A stretch of 64,000 nt of DNA, taken from contig NZ_VEGI01000004.1 of the NCBI RefSeq assembly GCF_007679325.1, positions 62,001 to 126,000 of the forward strand, read 5' to 3'. A program made the translations under genes and the position numbers. The DNA is from Arthrobacter sp. U41 (GTDB taxonomy: Bacteria; Actinomycetota; Actinomycetes; Actinomycetales; Micrococcaceae). The number at the start of each line of letters is the position of its first letter. The stretch's first letter is position 1. Shown in pieces: positions 17,512-26,455 of this stretch. The notes below the pieces were generated by a model, which was given only the letters and a program-made list of their open reading frames with translations, made no database searches and had not been told where the DNA came from.

Positions 17512-19215
17512 ATGTCTACACTCGCAGGCGGCCGGGAAGCCTACGCCGCACGGCGCTGGCCGGACGCCGTCGGGCAGTACACCGCCGCCGACCACGACGA
17601 GGAACTTCCCGCCGGCGACCTGGAACAGCTGGCCATCTCCGTCATCCTCACCGGCCGGGGCTCCGAGGGAGTGGACATCCTGTCCCGGGCGCACCTGAAG
17701 TACCTCGCAGACGGCGACTACCCCGCGGCCGCCCGCTGCGCCGTCTGGACCGGAATGAACCTCATTCTGCTGGGCGAACCGGCCCGCAGCGCCGGCTGGC
17801 TGGCCCGCGCCCGCCGGATCGTCGAGGACCTGCCCGAGCCCTGCCCCTTCGAGGGCCTGCTGTCCGTCCCTGTCGGGCTGGGCGCCCTCTACCAGGGCGA
17901 CGGCGCCACCGCCGCGGACGCCTTCACCCGGGCCGCCGACCTCGGGCGGGCACGCGGCGACGCTGACTCGGCGGCCCTCGGGACGCTGGGCCTGGGCCAG
18001 GCAAAGATCATGCTGGGCGAGGTGGACGACGGCCTGGCCCTGCTCGACGAAGCCATGGTGGCCGTCACTGTCGGAGAAATCTCCCCGATCCCCGCCGGGA
18101 TCATCTACTGCGCAGTGATTGAAACCTGCCATCTGGCCTTCGATCTGCGCCGCGCCCACGAGTGGACGCGGGCTTTGGACCGGTGGTGCGACGCTCAGCA
18201 GAAGCTGGTGGCGTTCAGCGGCCAGTGCCAGATGCACCGGGCCGAGCTCTACCGGCTGCACGGCGCCTGGACCGAGGCGATCGACGCCGCCAAAACGGCG
18301 CAGGACCTCGCCTTCCGCGGCGACCGAATGGCCACCTACGGCGGCTTCTACCAGCAGGCCGAAATCCACCGGCTCCGGGGCGACTTCGACGACGCCGAGG
18401 CCGCCTACCTGCACGCCCAGGACACCGGATTCCCGGCGCAGCCCGGGCTAGCCCTCCTGCGACTGGCCCAAGGCAGGCCGGACCAGGCCCAGTCCCTGCT
18501 CCGGCAGGCCATGGACGGCATCGACCCCGCCTACCGGCGCCTGATGCTCGCCGCCCGGGTGGAGATCGAACTGGCAGCAGGCGACGCACCGGCAGCACGG
18601 GCCGCCGTGGAGGAGCTGGACTCGCTGTGCGCCTCGATCGACATGCCCCTGCTGCACGCCCTCGCCGAGCAATCCCAAGCCGCTGTCCTGTTCCACGACG
18701 GCGACCCCGGGGCTGCCCTGGTCACGCTGCGCCGCGCGTGGTCCCGCTGGCTCAGCCTCGACGCACCGTTCGAGGCGGCCCGCTGCCGCGCCCTCCTGGC
18801 CAGACTGTGCGCCGCGCTCGGCGACGAGGAATCCGCCCGGCTGGAGCGCGAGGCAGCCCGTGCAGTCTTTTCCGAGCTGGGCGCCGCGCCAGCGCTGGCG
18901 GAGCTGGAACTGGCGGGCCTTGAGCCATCGGCGCCCGTTACGCCGGACGCCCGGACAGCCCCGGCGCCCACCACCGGGAAGGGCGCTCATCACGCCACCG
19001 ACGCCGGGCCGCTCACCGCCCGCGAAACCGAGGTGGTCCGGCTGGTTTCCGCCGGACTGAGCAACCGCAACATCGCCGCTGAGCTGTTCATCAGCGAAAA
19101 AACGGTGGCCCGGCACCTGAGCAATATCTTCACCAAACTGGGCCTGACCTCCCGGGCCGCGGTCACGGCCTACGCCTACCAGCACGGACTCGCCCTGACC
19201 TCCCGCACTGCATAA
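17512..19215 (+). CDS. TPR-rich LuxR-family transcriptional regulator
   Basis: A 567-residue regulator. Residues 1-470 are Ala- and Leu-rich helical repeats of TPR type, with recurring patterns such as GALYQGDGATAADAFTRAADLGRARGD. No Walker A ATPase motif is seen, which separates it from full LAL regulators. The C-terminal LuxR helix-turn-helix is clear (LTARETEVVRLVSAGLSNRNIAAELFISEKTVARHLSNIFTKLG). GGGGAGG precedes the ATG. The next two genes, a PQ-loop membrane protein and a flavin monooxygenase, run in the same direction and are its plausible targets. Confidence 0.88.
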   Translation: MSTLAGGREAYAARRWPDAVGQYTAADHDEELPAGDLEQLAISVILTGRGSEGVDILSRAHLKYLADGDYPAAARCAVWTGMNLILLGEPARSAGWLARARRIVEDLPEPCPFEGLLSVPVGLGALYQGDGATAADAFTRAADLGRARGDADSAALGTLGLGQAKIMLGEVDDGLALLDEAMVAVTVGEISPIPAGIIYCAVIETCHLAFDLRRAHEWTRALDRWCDAQQKLVAFSGQCQMHRAELYRLHGAWTEAIDAAKTAQDLAFRGDRMATYGGFYQQAEIHRLRGDFDDAEAAYLHAQDTGFPAQPGLALLRLAQGRPDQAQSLLRQAMDGIDPAYRRLMLAARVEIELAAGDAPAARAAVEELDSLCASIDMPLLHALAEQSQAAVLFHDGDPGAALVTLRRAWSRWLSLDAPFEAARCRALLARLCAALGDEESARLEREAARAVFSELGAAPALAELELAGLEPSAPVTPDARTAPAPTTGKGAHHATDAGPLTARETEVVRLVSAGLSNRNIAAELFISEKTVARHLSNIFTKLGLTSRAAVTAYAYQHGLALTSRTA

Positions 19216-19305
19216 AAGTACCCATTCCCGGGTTCTCCCCTGCCCGTAAGAAAATGGGTGATTCGCCCGATTCGCCGCGACCCGACGAAAAATAGCGTTA
19301 ATGGC

Positions 19306-19605
19306 ATGAACGTTTCAGTGCTCGCAGGAATGGTTTCCACCGGCCTCTTCGCGGTGAGCTACCTGCCCATGCTGCTCAAGGCCCTCCACACGAGGAACCT
19401 TGACTCCTACAGCCTCGGCTACCTCGCGCTGAGCAACGTCGCCAACGCAGTGCACTCCGTGTACGTCTTCAGCCTCCCGCTGGGGCCGATCTGGCTGCTG
19501 CACTGCTTCTACGTCGTCGCCTCCGCGCTGCTGCTCATCTGGTACCTGCGCTTCCGGTCCGGACCCGCAGGCCACCCGGCGCCGCAGCAGGCACAGCGTT
19601 CATGA
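19306..19605 (+). CDS. Small PQ-loop / SemiSWEET-like membrane protein
   Basis: A 99-residue protein with three hydrophobic segments (LAGMVSTGLFAVSYLPMLL, YLALSNVANAVHSVYVFSL, LLHCFYVVASALLLIWYL). The first helix-loop pattern, ending in SYLPMLLKALHTRNLDSYSL, resembles PQ-loop/SemiSWEET half-transporters, which dimerise. The ATG at 19306 places the first helix at the N-terminus; the open frame upstream adds only an unlikely basic stretch. No Shine-Dalgarno is seen; TAGCGT lies seven bases upstream. Its stop is 38 bp before the monooxygenase start. The transported substrate, if any, is unknown. Confidence 0.65.
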   Translation: MNVSVLAGMVSTGLFAVSYLPMLLKALHTRNLDSYSLGYLALSNVANAVHSVYVFSLPLGPIWLLHCFYVVASALLLIWYLRFRSGPAGHPAPQQAQRS

Positions 19606-19643
19606 CCACCCCACTGCACATGCAACACCAAGGAGGCACCACC

Positions 19644-20804
19644 ATGAACACCACCCCAGCAGCTGACACCGGCGGCGTCGTCGGCCCTGGCATAGTCGGC
19701 ATTGGCGCCGTCGACACCGTCATCATCGGCGCCGGTCAGTCCGGCCTGGCGCTGGGCTACTACCTGGCGCAGCAGCGCCGGGACTTTGTCATTCTCGACG
19801 CCGGCACCCGGGTTGGCGAGGCGTGGCGGAGCCGCTGGGACTCGTTGCGGCTTTTTACCCCCGCCAAGTACAACGGCCTGCCCGGCCTGCCCTTCCCGGG
19901 CGACCCCCTCGCCTTCCCCACCAAGGACGAGCAGGCGGACTATCTGGAGGACTACGCCTCCCGGTTCCACCTGCCGGTCCGGCCCAGCACGGCCGTCACC
20001 CGGCTGAGCCACGACGGGCAGCGGTTCCAGGTCACGGCCGGGACGCGGCGCTGGACGGCGGCGAACGTCGTCCTCGCCACCGGCGCCTGCCAGCTGCCCA
20101 GGACGCCGGGCTTTGCGGCGGACCTGCCGTCCGACGTCGTGCAACTCCACTCCCGCCACTACAAGAACCCGGCCCAGCTGAAGCCCGGCCCCGTCCTGGT
20201 GGTGGGGGTGGGCAACTCCGGGGCGGAGATCGCCCTGGAGACCAGCCGCACGCATGAAACCTGGCTGGCCGGCAAGCCGAGTGCCGAGCTCCCGTTCCGG
20301 CACGGCCGGACGGCGGCGCGCTTCGTGTTCCCGGTGGTCCGCTTCGCCGGGCTTCATGTGCTGACCACCAGCACGCCGGTCGGACGCAGGGCGCTGCCCA
20401 AGATTGCTGCCATGGCCAGGCCGCTGATCCGCACCAAGGTCGCGGACCTGCGCGCCGCCGGCGTCCACTTGGTGCCGCGGGTCACCGGAGTTGAGGACGG
20501 CGAAATAGTGCTCGACGACGGCCGGCGCCTTCCGGTGGCAAACGTCATCTGGTGCACCGGCTTCACCGAGGCCTACCCGTGGCTGGACATCCCGGCGCTG
20601 CCTCTGAACTGGCGGGAGCAGCAGCACCGCGGGATTGTGGATGCCCTGCCGGGCCTGTACCTGCTGGGGAAGGAGCTCATCTTCGCAGAAGCATCGGAAA
20701 CCCTCCCGGGCGTGGGCCGGGACGCCAAATACCTGGCGAAGCAGCTCGCCGCCACCCGGGCTCCGCAGCACGCAGCGGAGGTGCAGAGCAGGCTGGCGGC
20801 ATAA
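19644..20804 (+). CDS. Flavin-dependent monooxygenase / NAD(P)-binding oxidoreductase
   Basis: A 386-residue flavoprotein of the YUCCA/CzcO-like group. The FAD Rossmann motif GAGQSG is at residues 29-34, and the NADPH motif VVGVGNSGAEIALE lies mid-protein; the late ATG-type motif appears as VIWCTGF. It probably oxidises a small molecule at N or S, or acts as an NADPH-dependent reductase; the substrate is unknown. The start at 19644 is chosen over 19602 because AGGAGG sits seven bases upstream, while the longer form adds 14 residues lacking conservation. The first 20 residues before the FAD motif are a flexible Gly/Val stretch. Confidence 0.87.
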   Translation: MNTTPAADTGGVVGPGIVGIGAVDTVIIGAGQSGLALGYYLAQQRRDFVILDAGTRVGEAWRSRWDSLRLFTPAKYNGLPGLPFPGDPLAFPTKDEQADYLEDYASRFHLPVRPSTAVTRLSHDGQRFQVTAGTRRWTAANVVLATGACQLPRTPGFAADLPSDVVQLHSRHYKNPAQLKPGPVLVVGVGNSGAEIALETSRTHETWLAGKPSAELPFRHGRTAARFVFPVVRFAGLHVLTTSTPVGRRALPKIAAMARPLIRTKVADLRAAGVHLVPRVTGVEDGEIVLDDGRRLPVANVIWCTGFTEAYPWLDIPALPLNWREQQHRGIVDALPGLYLLGKELIFAEASETLPGVGRDAKYLAKQLAATRAPQHAAEVQSRLAA

Positions 20805-20876
20805 CGCAGTAATCCAACAGCCGGTTGGCGGCCCGATCCGCTTCCGTCAGCGTCCGCAGGGTGCCAGAGTTGAGTA

Positions 20877-21344
20877 ATGAATGAGGTAACCGGGAATGAG
20901 GAAACTGGCGGGCTGGTCCTGAATCTGGAGTGCACGCTCGATGCTCCCCCGGAGGAAGTCTTCAGGATGCTGACGGAATCGACGGAACTGGTGAAGTGGT
21001 GGGGTCCGCAGGACTTCACCATCCCGGCTGCCGAACTGAGCCTCACGGAAGGCGGCCGCTACCGGTTCCGCATGGCGCCACCGGACGGCGAACCGTTCCA
21101 TCTCTCCGGCGAGTTCCTGGAGATCGATCCTCCCTGGCACCTGGTGTACACCTTCCTCTGGGAGGAGCCGACGCCGGACGACCGGGAAACCGTCGTCGAC
21201 CTCTCACTCGGGAGTACCGGCGAGGCCACGCGCCTGGCGCTCTCGCAGGGACCGTTCCTGACGGAAGAGCGTGTGGACCTGCACCGCAACGGATGGACCG
21301 AGTCGTTCGAGAAATTGCAGGCGGTACTAAACAGCCGCACCTGA
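20877..21344 (+). CDS. SRPBCC / AHSA1-domain protein
   Basis: A 155-residue START-like protein made of a single AHSA1 domain (LNLECTLDAPPEEVFRMLTESTELVKWWGP, PDGEPFHLSGEFLEIDPPWHLVYTF, GWTESFEKLQ). Such proteins bind a hydrophobic ligand in a cavity, and the biological ligand is rarely known. It is distinct in sequence from the SRPBCC part of the ArsR fusion at 16563. The gene stands alone, 72 bp after the monooxygenase gene. No strong ribosome-binding site is seen. Confidence 0.85.
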   Translation: MNEVTGNEETGGLVLNLECTLDAPPEEVFRMLTESTELVKWWGPQDFTIPAAELSLTEGGRYRFRMAPPDGEPFHLSGEFLEIDPPWHLVYTFLWEEPTPDDRETVVDLSLGSTGEATRLALSQGPFLTEERVDLHRNGWTESFEKLQAVLNSRT

Positions 21345-21412
21345 GGCGGCCCGGCCCCGAGCCGCCTTCGCGCGATGTCCGGTTCCGTCGCCCGCCAAGG
21401 CAGACTGGAAGC

Positions 21413-21994
21413 ATGACCGTTACAACCTTCGCGCTCATCCGCCACGGCCAGACCGACTGGAATGCGCAGCGCCGGCTGCAGGGATCCACCGACATTCCGC
21501 TGAACGACGTCGGCCGTGACCAGGCGCGGGGCGCCGTCGAAGCCTTGGCCGGGCACGGGTGGGACGCCGTCGTGTCGTCACCGCTGAGCCGCGCCGCGGA
21601 AACCGCCGACCTGATCGCCGCCGGGCTGGGGCTCACCGTGGCCCGGCGCGTCCCGGACCTCACCGAGCGCAGCTTCGGCCCCGCGGAGGGCATGCAGCAC
21701 GGTCCCGAGCTCGATGCCCTGCGCACCCCCGGCGGTTTCCGCGGCGCCGAAGGCGAGGACGAGGCCGCGGGCCGCGGGCTTGCCGCACTGGAGGCGCTGG
21801 CGGAGGAGTTCCGCGGCGGCCGCGTCCTGGTGGTCACCCACGGCTCGCTCCTCCGGGTTAGCCTCAGCCGCGCGGTCGGCCGCACCCTGCCGAGCGTCGA
21901 CAACGCCGTGCTCAACCTGGCCCACCACCACCCCGCGGACGGCTGGAACCTCGAATATTTCAACGGCGAGCGGCTGACCGCCGGCGTCGGCTGA
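21413..21994 (+). CDS. Histidine phosphatase family protein (phosphoglycerate mutase-like)
   Basis: A 193-residue cytoplasmic enzyme with the RHG motif LIRHGQTDWN (catalytic His11) and the second His in VVTHGSLLR. The pattern SSPLSRAAETADLIA is typical of the broad-specificity phosphatase branch, not glycolytic dPGM. The ATG at 21413 places the RHG motif at the usual distance from the N-terminus; the long frame upstream overlaps the SRPBCC gene and is spurious. The substrate cannot be told from sequence. Confidence 0.88.
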   Translation: MTVTTFALIRHGQTDWNAQRRLQGSTDIPLNDVGRDQARGAVEALAGHGWDAVVSSPLSRAAETADLIAAGLGLTVARRVPDLTERSFGPAEGMQHGPELDALRTPGGFRGAEGEDEAAGRGLAALEALAEEFRGGRVLVVTHGSLLRVSLSRAVGRTLPSVDNAVLNLAHHHPADGWNLEYFNGERLTAGVG

Positions 21995-22035
21995 CCCCAA
22001 CGAACCCGGGTGCTACGATTGCTACGGAGGCAGTC

Positions 22036-22302
22036 ATGACAACCATCCCGCACCGCGAGCTCCGCAATCAGAGCAGCAAAATCCTTGAGCGTGTGAAGAA
22101 CGGCGAGACCATCGACGTCACCAACAATGGCGAAGTGGCCGCCACCTTGATCCCGCCTGCAGTCTCTCCGTTCGAGCGGCTCCTGCTGTCCGGAAGCGTG
22201 CGTCGCGCCGCATCTGAGCCAGTGGACTTCCAGATCCTTCGCCGCGTCAGCAGCGGCACCGGCAGCGCAGAAATCCTGTCCGAACTGCGCGGCGACCGTT
22301 GA
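22036..22302 (+). CDS. Type II antitoxin, Phd/YefM-type (VapB partner)
   Basis: An 88-residue DNA-binding antitoxin. The N-terminal Phd/YefM fold is plain (IPHRELRNQSSKILERVKNGETIDVTNNGEVAATLIP); the C-terminal half is charged and flexible and should wrap the toxin. CGGAGG lies upstream of the ATG. The stop overlaps the toxin start by four bases (TTGA), giving coupled synthesis. It should neutralise the PIN toxin and autorepress the pair. Confidence 0.88.
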   Translation: MTTIPHRELRNQSSKILERVKNGETIDVTNNGEVAATLIPPAVSPFERLLLSGSVRRAASEPVDFQILRRVSSGTGSAEILSELRGDR

Positions 22303-22697
22303 TCATCTACGTTGATGCTTCTGCCGCCCTCAAGCTGGTGGTGGAGGAGACCGAGTCCGCTGCTGCGGCGCAATACCTGTCAACAGCCGCGCATCGGGGC
22401 GACCAGCTAGTGGCCTCCATGCTGCTCTACACGGAACTCCACTGCGCGGGCCACCGCAGGGGGTTGCCGGTCGATTTGATCACGACGGTATTGGACGGAA
22501 TCAACCTCGTGGACTTAGCGCGTTCGGATCTTATGTACGCCGCCGCTATGCCGGGAAAGCTGCGAAGCGCCGACGCCATCCACCTCGCCACAGCTATCCG
22601 GTTGCAGACAGACGTCTTGGTGGCGTACGACGTCGAACTCGTCACCGCAGCGACGGAAGCCGGGCTCCGGACCCAGTCACCGGGGATGAATCTGTAG
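22299..22697 (+). CDS. vapC: VapC-type PIN-domain toxin
   Basis: A 132-residue PIN-domain ribonuclease. The acidic active-site residues are visible: Asp6 (IYVDAS), Glu46 (LLYTELH), Asp92 (RSADAIHLATA) and Asp111 (VAYDVEL). It would cleave RNA, typically tRNA or rRNA, when the antitoxin is degraded. The TTG start at 22299 overlaps the antitoxin stop; no other start places Asp6 correctly. The rare start and overlap should keep toxin output below antitoxin output. Confidence 0.88.
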   Translation: MIIYVDASAALKLVVEETESAAAAQYLSTAAHRGDQLVASMLLYTELHCAGHRRGLPVDLITTVLDGINLVDLARSDLMYAAAMPGKLRSADAIHLATAIRLQTDVLVAYDVELVTAATEAGLRTQSPGMNL

Positions 22698-22753
22698 CGG
22701 AATCCAGCCGGTTCCTCGTGCGTCCGCAGGAAAATCGTGGGACAGTTTTCGCC

Positions 22754-23512
22754 ATGGCAGCTTTCAATCAGTCCGACGACCTCCGTGGTGCAGTATTCGT
22801 CGACGTGAACCTGCACGGGGCCCGGTTCGTCCGGTCTGACCTCTCCGGCGCGGTGATGCGCGGCGTGGACGTCGGCGGAGCGGACATCGACGCGCCGTGG
22901 CTGTTCGACGGCGGGAACGTCCTGCGCGTCAACGGCGTCGATGTGGCCCCTTTCGTGGAGGCCGAACTGAACCGCCGCTTTCCCGGCCGCGCCGAACGAC
23001 GCGCAGGCGATCCGGATGGGCTTCGTGCCGCCTGGGCCGTGTTGGAGCGGACGTGGGCGGCGACGCTCGAGCGCGCCGCGGCCCTGCCGGCCGGCACGGT
23101 CGATATCTCCGTGGATGGCGAGTGGTCATTCGCCCAGACGCTGCGTCACCTGGTCATGGCCACCGACACGTGGCTGGGCCGGGCCATTCTGGAGATCGAG
23201 CAGCCGTATCACCCCGTGGGCCAGCCAAACTTTGAGTACGAACCCGACGGTTATGACATGTCCGTCTTTTCGATGCCGGCCCCGTCGTATGCCGAAGTGC
23301 TCGAGGTCCGGGCGGGCCGGGTAGCCATGGTGCGCGATTTCCTCGCCACCGTCACACCGGCTGACCTGGCTGGCGTGCGCAAGAATCCCTGGGGCCCCGA
23401 CCATGAGGTGGCTATCCTGTCGTGCCTGCACACAATCCTTGACGAGGAGTGGGAACACCACCGCTACGCCGTCCGTGATCTGGACGCGATCGAGGCGGGA
23501 CTCGACGGTTAA
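22754..23512 (+). CDS. Pentapeptide-like N-terminus fused to DinB-family domain
   Basis: A 252-residue protein. Residues 1-45 show pentapeptide-like spacing (LRGAVFVDVNLHGARFVRSDLSGAVMRGVDVGGADI). Residues about 80-250 form a DinB-like four-helix bundle with metal-binding His candidates (TLRHLVMATDTWL and EEWEHHRYAVRDL). DinB-type proteins are often thiol-dependent metalloenzymes or damage-linked proteins; the exact role here is unknown. The ATG at 22754 is favoured because the short frame upstream overlaps unrelated sequence. No strong ribosome-binding site is seen. Confidence 0.82.
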   Translation: MAAFNQSDDLRGAVFVDVNLHGARFVRSDLSGAVMRGVDVGGADIDAPWLFDGGNVLRVNGVDVAPFVEAELNRRFPGRAERRAGDPDGLRAAWAVLERTWAATLERAAALPAGTVDISVDGEWSFAQTLRHLVMATDTWLGRAILEIEQPYHPVGQPNFEYEPDGYDMSVFSMPAPSYAEVLEVRAGRVAMVRDFLATVTPADLAGVRKNPWGPDHEVAILSCLHTILDEEWEHHRYAVRDLDAIEAGLDG

Positions 23513-23564
23513 GGCGTGACGCCCGACGGCGGTCCGTCCGGCCGCCGTCGTGCTTCAGTTTTAC

Positions 23565-23984
23565 TCAGGCCATAGCCATGGCGCCGATCTGCTGCATGAG
23601 CTTCATGTTGTCAGTTGTGCCCCAGTGCTCGGCAACCTTCCCGTCCTCGACGCGGATGATGTCCGTGCAGTCGAACTCGACGCTCTTGCCGGTGGCCGGG
23701 ATGCCGGCCAGTTCTCCACGGTGGGTGCCCGTCAGGATCACGTGGCACGCCTCCATGTTTCCGGCGCTCAGCGAGGGCGCGATCTCCTTGACCTTGATGT
23801 CCGGGAAAGCCGACCGCATCGTGGTCACGAAGTATTTCACGCCGTCCCGGCCGGCGGGTTGCCCCGGGAGGCCCTCTTCGTGATCGACGTAGGTGTCCGT
23901 CGCCAACTCATCGACCAGGGCGAGGTTTCCGTCCTCCATCACATCCTTGTAAAACCGCTCAATCAGTCCAATACCTTCCGACAT
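23565..23984 (-). CDS. SnoaL-like ester cyclase family protein, copy 1
   Basis: A 139-residue cystatin-like (NTF2 fold) protein of the SnoaL/ester cyclase group: IERFYKDVMEDGNLALVDELATDTYVDHE, GVKYFVTTMRSAFPDIKVKE, and HWGTTDNMKLMQQIGAM. The reaction is unknown; members include polyketide cyclases and small-molecule isomerases. It is clearly paralogous to the protein at 26042-26455, including the identical AAGGAGTCGGAA ribosome-binding region before the ATG. Both genes point the same way and share promoter and leader sequence. The start at 23984 is fixed by that site. Confidence 0.85.
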   Translation of the reverse strand: MSEGIGLIERFYKDVMEDGNLALVDELATDTYVDHEEGLPGQPAGRDGVKYFVTTMRSAFPDIKVKEIAPSLSAGNMEACHVILTGTHRGELAGIPATGKSVEFDCTDIIRVEDGKVAEHWGTTDNMKLMQQIGAMAMA

Positions 23985-24185
23985 TTCCGACTCCTTATAG
24001 GCGAGAGACCGAATTGGATCCCCCAGCGCGCTGTTCGGGGCACGCCGCACAGCGCGCGCCGCCAGGCCGCCATGCCGGGCAGTGGGCACCGCGCGGAGCG
24101 CCGAGAAAGACTGTGAAAAAGAACTGTGAAACGGGCGAAACGCTCCATTAAGGCCGAACATATTCCGGCGGTTTGGGTGTGTCAA
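23985..24185 (-). promoter_or_regulatory. Promoter and long 5' leader of SnoaL copy 1
   Basis: On the minus strand TTGACA (24180-24185) and TATGTT (24157-24162) are spaced by 17 bp, giving a strong sigma-70-type promoter. Transcription should start near 24150, leaving a leader of roughly 165 nt. Most of that leader has a counterpart upstream of copy 2, including TTTCGCCCG, TTTCAC repeats, an ATTCGGTCTC segment and the ribosome-binding site. The 360-bp gap between this gene and the GDPD gene is filled by this leader and the GDPD 5' region. Confidence 0.7.
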
Positions 24186-24344
24186 GATGCCGAGGCTACC
24201 GCCTTGAGGGGTCCCGCCCTGCCCCGGCGCTGAACTGTTCACCCGGGATCCAGTTCCCCGAACACGGCCGTCCACCTCGCCTCCCTAGGGTGGTCGGGTC
24301 GCCGGCGGACCGCCGGCAACTGTCACCCAGGAGGAATCATCACC

Positions 24345-25427
24345 ATGCGCACAGTCCTGACTGCCGCGGCCGCCGCCGCGATCATCGCCTCCCTGGCGAG
24401 CCCCGCCGTCGCCGCTTCACACCCCGAAGCTGGCTCCGTGCCGTCGTCGAACGCTGGCGAGACCGCTGCCGCAGAGGCAATGGCCGGTATCAAAACCAAC
24501 GAGAGTAATGGATCCTTTGACCTGCAGTCCCACCGGGGAGGCCGCGGCGAGTGGACCGAGGAATCCCTGGCCGCCTTTTCCAACTCGCTGAAACTCGGCG
24601 TGACCACGCTGGAACTCGACACCCACCTGACTGCCGACGGGAAGGTCATCGTCTGGCACGACGACACGATCCAGGCCGACAAGTGCCAGGACACCGCGCC
24701 GGCCGCGCCCGGCGACGCCGCTTTCCCGTATGTCGGCGACCGGGTTGCCGAGCTGTCGCTTGCCCAGATCAAGACGCTGGACTGCGGCTTCACTCAGCTC
24801 AAGGGGTACCCGGAGCAGGACGTAATCGAGGGCAACCGGATCGCCGAGCTCAAGGACGTGTTCCAGCTGGTGCGCGACGCCGGCGCCAAGAAGGTCCGCT
24901 TCAACGTCGAGACCAAGGTGGAGGACGGGAAGTCCGGTGGCGAGGGCATGGTGGCCCTGACCACTGCCGTGGTCGCGGAGATCCAGGCGTCCGGCATGGC
25001 GGACCGCACCACCGTGCAGTCGTTCGACTGGTCATCGCTGAACCTGACCAAGGAGATCGCCCCCGAGCTGCCGCTCGTTGCCCTGTCCAGCGGCGACGCC
25101 TGGCTCGAGGTCGGCCAGCCGGGAGCCAGCGCCAACCTCGGCGGCATCGACATCGACACCTACGGCGGATCCCTCGCCAAGGCCGCGGCCGCCCAGGGCT
25201 ACGACGCCGTCTCCCCCGCCTTCCGCTCCGTCACCCCCGGGATGATCACGGAGGCGCACGAGCTCGGCCTGCCGGTGGTCCCCTGGACCGTCAACACCAC
25301 GGCGGACATGACACGGCTGATGGACCTCGGCGTGGACGGCATCATCACCGATTACCCCAGCCGCCTCCGCACCGTGATGGAAGACCGCGGTCTGAAGCTT
25401 CCGAAGGCCTACGAACTCAAGGGCTGA
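24345..25427 (+). CDS. Secreted glycerophosphodiester phosphodiesterase
   Basis: A 360-residue exported enzyme. Residues 1-24 form a signal peptide (VLTAAAAAAIIASLASPAVAASH). The GDPD TIM barrel has catalytic His63 in SHRGGRGEWTEESLAAF, metal ligands Glu90 and Asp92 in TLELDTHL, and His105 in VWHDDT. It should hydrolyse glycerophosphodiesters outside the membrane to glycerol-3-phosphate and an alcohol, aiding phosphate or glycerol acquisition. CAGGAGGAA precedes the ATG. It is flanked by the two SnoaL-like genes on the opposite strand. Confidence 0.9.
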   Translation: MRTVLTAAAAAAIIASLASPAVAASHPEAGSVPSSNAGETAAAEAMAGIKTNESNGSFDLQSHRGGRGEWTEESLAAFSNSLKLGVTTLELDTHLTADGKVIVWHDDTIQADKCQDTAPAAPGDAAFPYVGDRVAELSLAQIKTLDCGFTQLKGYPEQDVIEGNRIAELKDVFQLVRDAGAKKVRFNVETKVEDGKSGGEGMVALTTAVVAEIQASGMADRTTVQSFDWSSLNLTKEIAPELPLVALSSGDAWLEVGQPGASANLGGIDIDTYGGSLAKAAAAQGYDAVSPAFRSVTPGMITEAHELGLPVVPWTVNTTADMTRLMDLGVDGIITDYPSRLRTVMEDRGLKLPKAYELKG

Positions 25428-25472
25428 TCCCTGACGTCCGGGGGCCGCGTCGTTACCGCTGGCATCCATGCT

Positions 25473-25509
25473 GAAACCGGCTCCCTCCTTGAAGGTGGGG
25501 GCCGGTTTC
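25473..25509. terminator. Hairpin terminator between convergent GDPD and VOC genes
   Basis: GAAACCGGC (25473-25481) pairs with GCCGGTTTC (25501-25509), and the inner CCCTCC / GGTGGG bases extend the stem. It lies between two convergent stop codons and may serve both strands; the T tracts are weak. Confidence 0.65.
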
Positions 25510-25560
25510 GTTGCTGGCCGCAGCAAGGCCTGGCGTAGCGGATCGGCGCCAGCCTCCGGC

Positions 25561-25941
25561 CTACGTGCGCTGGGCGATGTTGAGAATGTTGCCCTCGCTG
25601 TCCAGGAACCAGGCGGATCTGCCCCAGTCAGCGGTGGCAACGCCGTTCTCCGTCTTCAGACCGGGAAAATCGTAGTCTTCAAAGACGACGCCACGGCCCC
25701 GCAGTTCCTCCATCTCGCGGTCGAGGTTGTCCGTTTCCCAGCCCATCTGGGTGTTCTTGGCTGAACCTGCATTTTCGGTCTGGTAAATGAGGAAGCCCGT
25801 TCCGTTGCCGCAGCGGTACATCACGCTATCGGCCTCCATGGACTCGGCGGGTTCGATGCCCAGCTTGTCCCGGTAGAACTCCTTCGCCCGATTGATGTCC
25901 TTCGCGGGGAGGACAGCCATGATGTTTGAATCCTTCAGCAT
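25561..25941 (-). CDS. VOC-family (glyoxalase/bleomycin-resistance-like) protein
   Basis: A 126-residue vicinal-oxygen-chelate fold protein (NIMAVLPAKDINRAKEFYRDKLG at the start, TADWGRSAWFLDSEGNILNIAQ at the end). VOC proteins act as isomerases, dioxygenases or ligand-binding resistance proteins; this one lacks features that would assign a substrate. GGAGATC upstream of the ATG on the minus strand serves as ribosome-binding site. It lies 100 bp downstream of SnoaL copy 2 on the same strand and could be read from its promoter. Confidence 0.85.
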   Translation of the reverse strand: MLKDSNIMAVLPAKDINRAKEFYRDKLGIEPAESMEADSVMYRCGNGTGFLIYQTENAGSAKNTQMGWETDNLDREMEELRGRGVVFEDYDFPGLKTENGVATADWGRSAWFLDSEGNILNIAQRT

Positions 25942-26041
25942 GATGATCTCCTTGTGTGCATTGATGTGTCGCAGCGATGGCGATGCTCCCCCCGGTTCTG
26001 GGCCAGCGGAAGGGCCCCTTGCTGCACCATGGTGCCGCGGC

Positions 26042-26455
26042 CTACGTAGGCACCGCGCCGATCTGTTGCATGAGGGCCATCATGTCCGTAGCTCCCCAGT
26101 GCTCGACGACCTTGCCGCCGTCGACACGGATGATGTCGATACCGCTGAATTCGACGCTGCGGCCGGTGGGCTCGATACCCATCAGTTCACCCTGGTGCGT
26201 GCCGGTCAGGACCACATACAGCGCCTCCAGATTTCCATCGACAAGCGCCGGTTCGCTTGTTGTGGCCCTGAGATCCGGGAATGCCGCCCGCATCGTGTTG
26301 ACGAAGAACCCGACACCGTCCTTGGAAGGCGATTGCCCGGGAAGGGGATCGTGATCAACAAAGTCATCGCTCACCAATTCATCGATCAGGGCGAGATTCC
26401 CGTCCCCGACAACCTCCGTGTAGAACCGCTTGATCAATCCAGTTCCTTCAGCCAT
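26042..26455 (-). CDS. SnoaL-like ester cyclase family protein, copy 2
   Basis: A 137-residue paralogue of the 23565-23984 product. The proteins align end to end: IKRFYTEVVGDGNLALIDELVSDDFVDHD, FFVNTMRAAFPDLRA, VLTGTHQGELMGIEPTGRSVEF and HWGATDMMALMQQIGA. The ribosome-binding region AAGGAGTCGGAA is identical to copy 1. The fold is NTF2-like; the substrate is unknown. Divergence in the middle of the protein (RATTSEPALVDGNLEALYVV) suggests the two copies may act on different ligands while staying co-regulated. Confidence 0.85.
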   Translation of the reverse strand: MAEGTGLIKRFYTEVVGDGNLALIDELVSDDFVDHDPLPGQSPSKDGVGFFVNTMRAAFPDLRATTSEPALVDGNLEALYVVLTGTHQGELMGIEPTGRSVEFSGIDIIRVDGGKVVEHWGATDMMALMQQIGAVPT